From Methyloligella solikamskensis (GTDB lineage Bacteria; Pseudomonadota; Alphaproteobacteria; Rhizobiales; Methyloligellaceae): a stretch of 64,000 nt of DNA. Where the stretch lies: NCBI RefSeq assembly GCF_042676065.1, contig NZ_JBHTJO010000001.1, forward strand, positions 2,170,001 to 2,234,000, in the 5' to 3' direction. Below, piece after piece: positions 62,247 to 64,000 of this stretch (its first letter is position 1; each line of letters starts with the position of its first letter). The notes under the pieces were generated by a model. That model saw nothing but the letters and a program-made list of their open reading frames with translations. It did not search any database and was not told the origin of the DNA. The position numbers and the translations under genes were made by a program.

Positions 62247-62402
62247 CAAAGCTGTCTTTCCAACGTTTCCGCCAAAGTTTTCCGCCCGGAACATTCGTTC
62301 AATTCCGGGTGATGTACGACGGAAGTGGATTGGCCGGAAGGCTATCCCTGTGCGATACCCGTCTTTGGCTATTGATCGCAAACGCTTAGCATATTCCGGA
62401 CA

Positions 62403-63830
62403 ATGACTGCGCCGGTTCGAACCACCAAGATGAGCTTCTCCAGATGGGCTAAGACCGCAGCAACGGGATTGCTGGCCGCTACGCTCGTCTTCTCGTCGGC
62501 GGTGACCAATGCTGCGTCCGCGGCCGGGCTGATCCGCGATGCGGAGACCGAGACGCTGATCCGCGACTACGCCAAGCCGATCCTCAACGCCGCCGGCCTC
62601 GGCTCCCAAGGCATTGAGATCCATCTCGTCAACGACCGGGCGTTCAACGCCTTCGTCGTCGACGGCCACAACATGTTCATCCATGCCGGCACCATCATGA
62701 TGGCCGATACGCCCAACCAGGTGATCGGGGTTATCGCCCATGAGAGCGGTCATATCACCGGCGGGCATCTGGCCCGGCTGCGCAGCCAGATGGCGAAGGC
62801 CAAGTCCACGGCCCTGATGCTGCAGCTTCTGGGGCTTGCGGCCATGGCCGCCGGCGCTGTGGCGGGCGAAGGCAATATCGGACAGGCGGGCGCCGGCATC
62901 GCCTTCGGCGGCACCGAAGCGATGATGCGCTCGGTACTGGCCTATCGCCAGGATGAGGAATCCTCCGCCGACCAGGCGGCAGTCACCTTCCTCAACGCCA
63001 CCCAGCAATCGGGCAAGGGCATGCTGCAATCCTTCGAGTACTTGAACCGCAAGCTGCTCGGGGTGGAAGGCATCAACCCCTTCATGCAAAGCCACCCCCT
63101 GCCCGCTCAGCGCCTGTCGCAGCTTCGGGGCCTGGTCACGTCCAGCCCCTACTACGACAAGAAGGACCCACAGGAGCTCCAGTTCCGGCACGATCTGGTG
63201 CGGGCAAAGCTCGTCGGGTTCATCGAGAAGCCCGAGGTGGTCTTCAACAAATATCCCAAATCGGACCGGAGCTTCCCGTCCTATTACGCGCGGGCTATCG
63301 CGACCTATCGGGACAAGGGCGTGGATGCGGCCATGCCGCTGCTCGATGCGCTGGTGCAGGCTCAGCCGGACTGGCCCTATTTCCACGAGATCCGTGGCCA
63401 GTTCCTGTTCGAAAGCGGCCGGGCATCGCAAGCCATTCCCGATCTAGAGAAGGCCGTGGAGCTGGCGCCGGAGGAGCCTCTGATCCGGGTGATGCTGGCC
63501 CAGGCGCTGCTCAGCGCGTCCGGCCCGCGCAATGTGGACGAGGCGGTCAAGCATCTGAAATTTGCGCTGGCCCGGGAGCGCAGCTCCTCGACCGGTTACC
63601 GGCAGCTCGCCATTGCCTACGGGCGCAAGGCGGAGATGGTGCCGGCCCAGGCACGCAGGGATTTCCTGGCCCGCGCCGACCTTGCCTCCGCGGAGGCCTA
63701 TTTCTATGAAGGGCAGCTCGACCTCGCCAAGATGCAGGCGAAGCGGGCCAAGACGGCCTTCATCGAAGGTACCCCCAACTGGATCCAGGCCGACGATATC
63801 CTGGCCTTCCAGCCCCCCAAAACCAACTAA
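62403..63830 (+). CDS. M48-family metalloprotease with TPR-like C-terminus, BepA-like
   Basis: 475 residues. Signal peptide (about 15-40, cut near ASA), then an M48 zinc protease domain with HESGH (VIGVIAHESGHITGGHLARL) near residue 118. The third ligand Glu is in RQDEESSADQAAV. The C-terminal half (about 290-450) has helical TPR-like repeats. It resembles BepA, a periplasmic protease/chaperone for outer-membrane protein assembly. ATG 62403. The next exported protein starts 29 bp after its stop. Confidence 0.9.
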   Translation: MTAPVRTTKMSFSRWAKTAATGLLAATLVFSSAVTNAASAAGLIRDAETETLIRDYAKPILNAAGLGSQGIEIHLVNDRAFNAFVVDGHNMFIHAGTIMMADTPNQVIGVIAHESGHITGGHLARLRSQMAKAKSTALMLQLLGLAAMAAGAVAGEGNIGQAGAGIAFGGTEAMMRSVLAYRQDEESSADQAAVTFLNATQQSGKGMLQSFEYLNRKLLGVEGINPFMQSHPLPAQRLSQLRGLVTSSPYYDKKDPQELQFRHDLVRAKLVGFIEKPEVVFNKYPKSDRSFPSYYARAIATYRDKGVDAAMPLLDALVQAQPDWPYFHEIRGQFLFESGRASQAIPDLEKAVELAPEEPLIRVMLAQALLSASGPRNVDEAVKHLKFALARERSSSTGYRQLAIAYGRKAEMVPAQARRDFLARADLASAEAYFYEGQLDLAKMQAKRAKTAFIEGTPNWIQADDILAFQPPKTN

Positions 63831-63859
63831 GACGCCAATCGTCTTTTAGGAGAACATAG

Positions 63860-64000
63860 ATGACCGCAAGAACAGGCCTCCTCGCCGCCCTGGTGGCAGC
63901 GATCGTGTCCGCCGCGGTGACGGCGGCCGGGCTCCTGATCTTCGCCCCGGGCGGCTCCGTCGAGTATGCCGACAGCCCCGAGGCTGGCCAGGTGTCCGGG
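63860..64000 (+). CDS. Start of an exported protein, possibly DsbA family (partial)
   Basis: The first 47 codons; the gene runs off the window. The ATG at 63860 follows AGGAGA. The sequence begins MTARTGLLAALVAAIVSAAV and continues as a hydrophobic N-terminal segment, then a polar stretch (GGSVEYADSPEAGQVSG). In related genomes an M48 protease is often followed by a DsbA-like thioredoxin, which is a guess here because no catalytic part is visible. Confidence 0.6.
   Translation, partial: MTARTGLLAALVAAIVSAAVTAAGLLIFAPGGSVEYADSPEAGQVSG

Noticed and set aside
62247..63431. Open minus-strand frame extending the aminotransferase by 395 residues
   Set aside because: It is the exact antisense of the M48 protease gene, lacks homology, and a good start with ribosome site exists at 62246.

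Overview
The window is a GC-rich chromosomal segment with alphaproteobacterial gene content and order. A NepR/EcfG general stress response pair, an iscS-sufBCDS-sufT-sufA operon with an Irr-type box, a bactofilin, an RNase E with a long acidic insert and the order anmK-tyrS all point to Hyphomicrobiales. The most informative block, about 2.5-25 kb, encodes the tetrahydromethanopterin (H4MPT)/methylofuran formaldehyde oxidation pathway and much of its cofactor biosynthesis. The organism is therefore very probably a methylotroph (Hyphomicrobium, Methyloligella or Methyloceanibacter type; genus is a guess). I see no phage, insertion sequence, CRISPR array, rRNA or tRNA.

Layout. (1) 1-2.5 kb: nepR-ecfG followed by small membrane, cytosolic and exported proteins; two EcfG-type promoters lie beside them. 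(2) 2.5-9.4 kb, minus strand: pcd, fhcB-fhcA-fhcD-fhcC (formyltransferase/hydrolase complex) and a fused pabB-pabC. (3) 9.5-16.8 kb, plus strand: a SnoaL-like protein, mptG, mtdB, an ATP-grasp gene (OrfY type), mch, a RimK-like ATP-grasp gene (Orf5 type), a CitG-like gene (Orf7 type) and fae, closed by two hairpins. (4) 16.8-25.1 kb: a HisA-like barrel, an MfnF-like protein, two small exported proteins, then a minus-strand run of a TPR protein, mfnB, folB, an MfnE-like kinase, a dihydropteroate-synthase-like protein and a DUF447 protein; nnrDE lies just upstream. (5) 26.7-36.3 kb: glnB-glnA behind a sigma-54-type promoter, a thioredoxin-fold protein, a Tat-exported PhoX-like protein, parE and a DEAD-box helicase. 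(6) 36.3-43.8 kb: the suf operon. (7) 44-64 kb: alpha/beta hydrolase, anmK, tyrS, a large AsmA/DUF3971 protein, bactofilin, prfB with its programmed frameshift, mrcA, amiC, rne, an aminotransferase, an M48 protease and the start of one more exported protein.

How the genes fit together. Fae joins formaldehyde to H4MPT, MtdB oxidises methylene-H4MPT, Mch opens methenyl-H4MPT, and FhcABCD passes the formyl group to methylofuran and releases formate. MptG, PabBC, FolB and the DHPS-like protein plausibly supply the methanopterin skeleton. MfnB, the MfnE-like kinase and the MfnF-like protein plausibly supply the furan part of methylofuran. OrfY, Orf5, Orf7, the HisA-like protein, DUF447 and the DHPS-like protein travel with this pathway but have no clear biochemical role; they are the best place to look for new chemistry. 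Regulatory candidates read directly from the sequence are two EcfG promoters, an Irr box touching a perfect 8+8 bp palindrome upstream of suf, sigma-54 signatures before glnB and in the long gap before rne, hairpins in the fae leader, direct repeats in the helicase leader, and three sets of REP-like palindromes.
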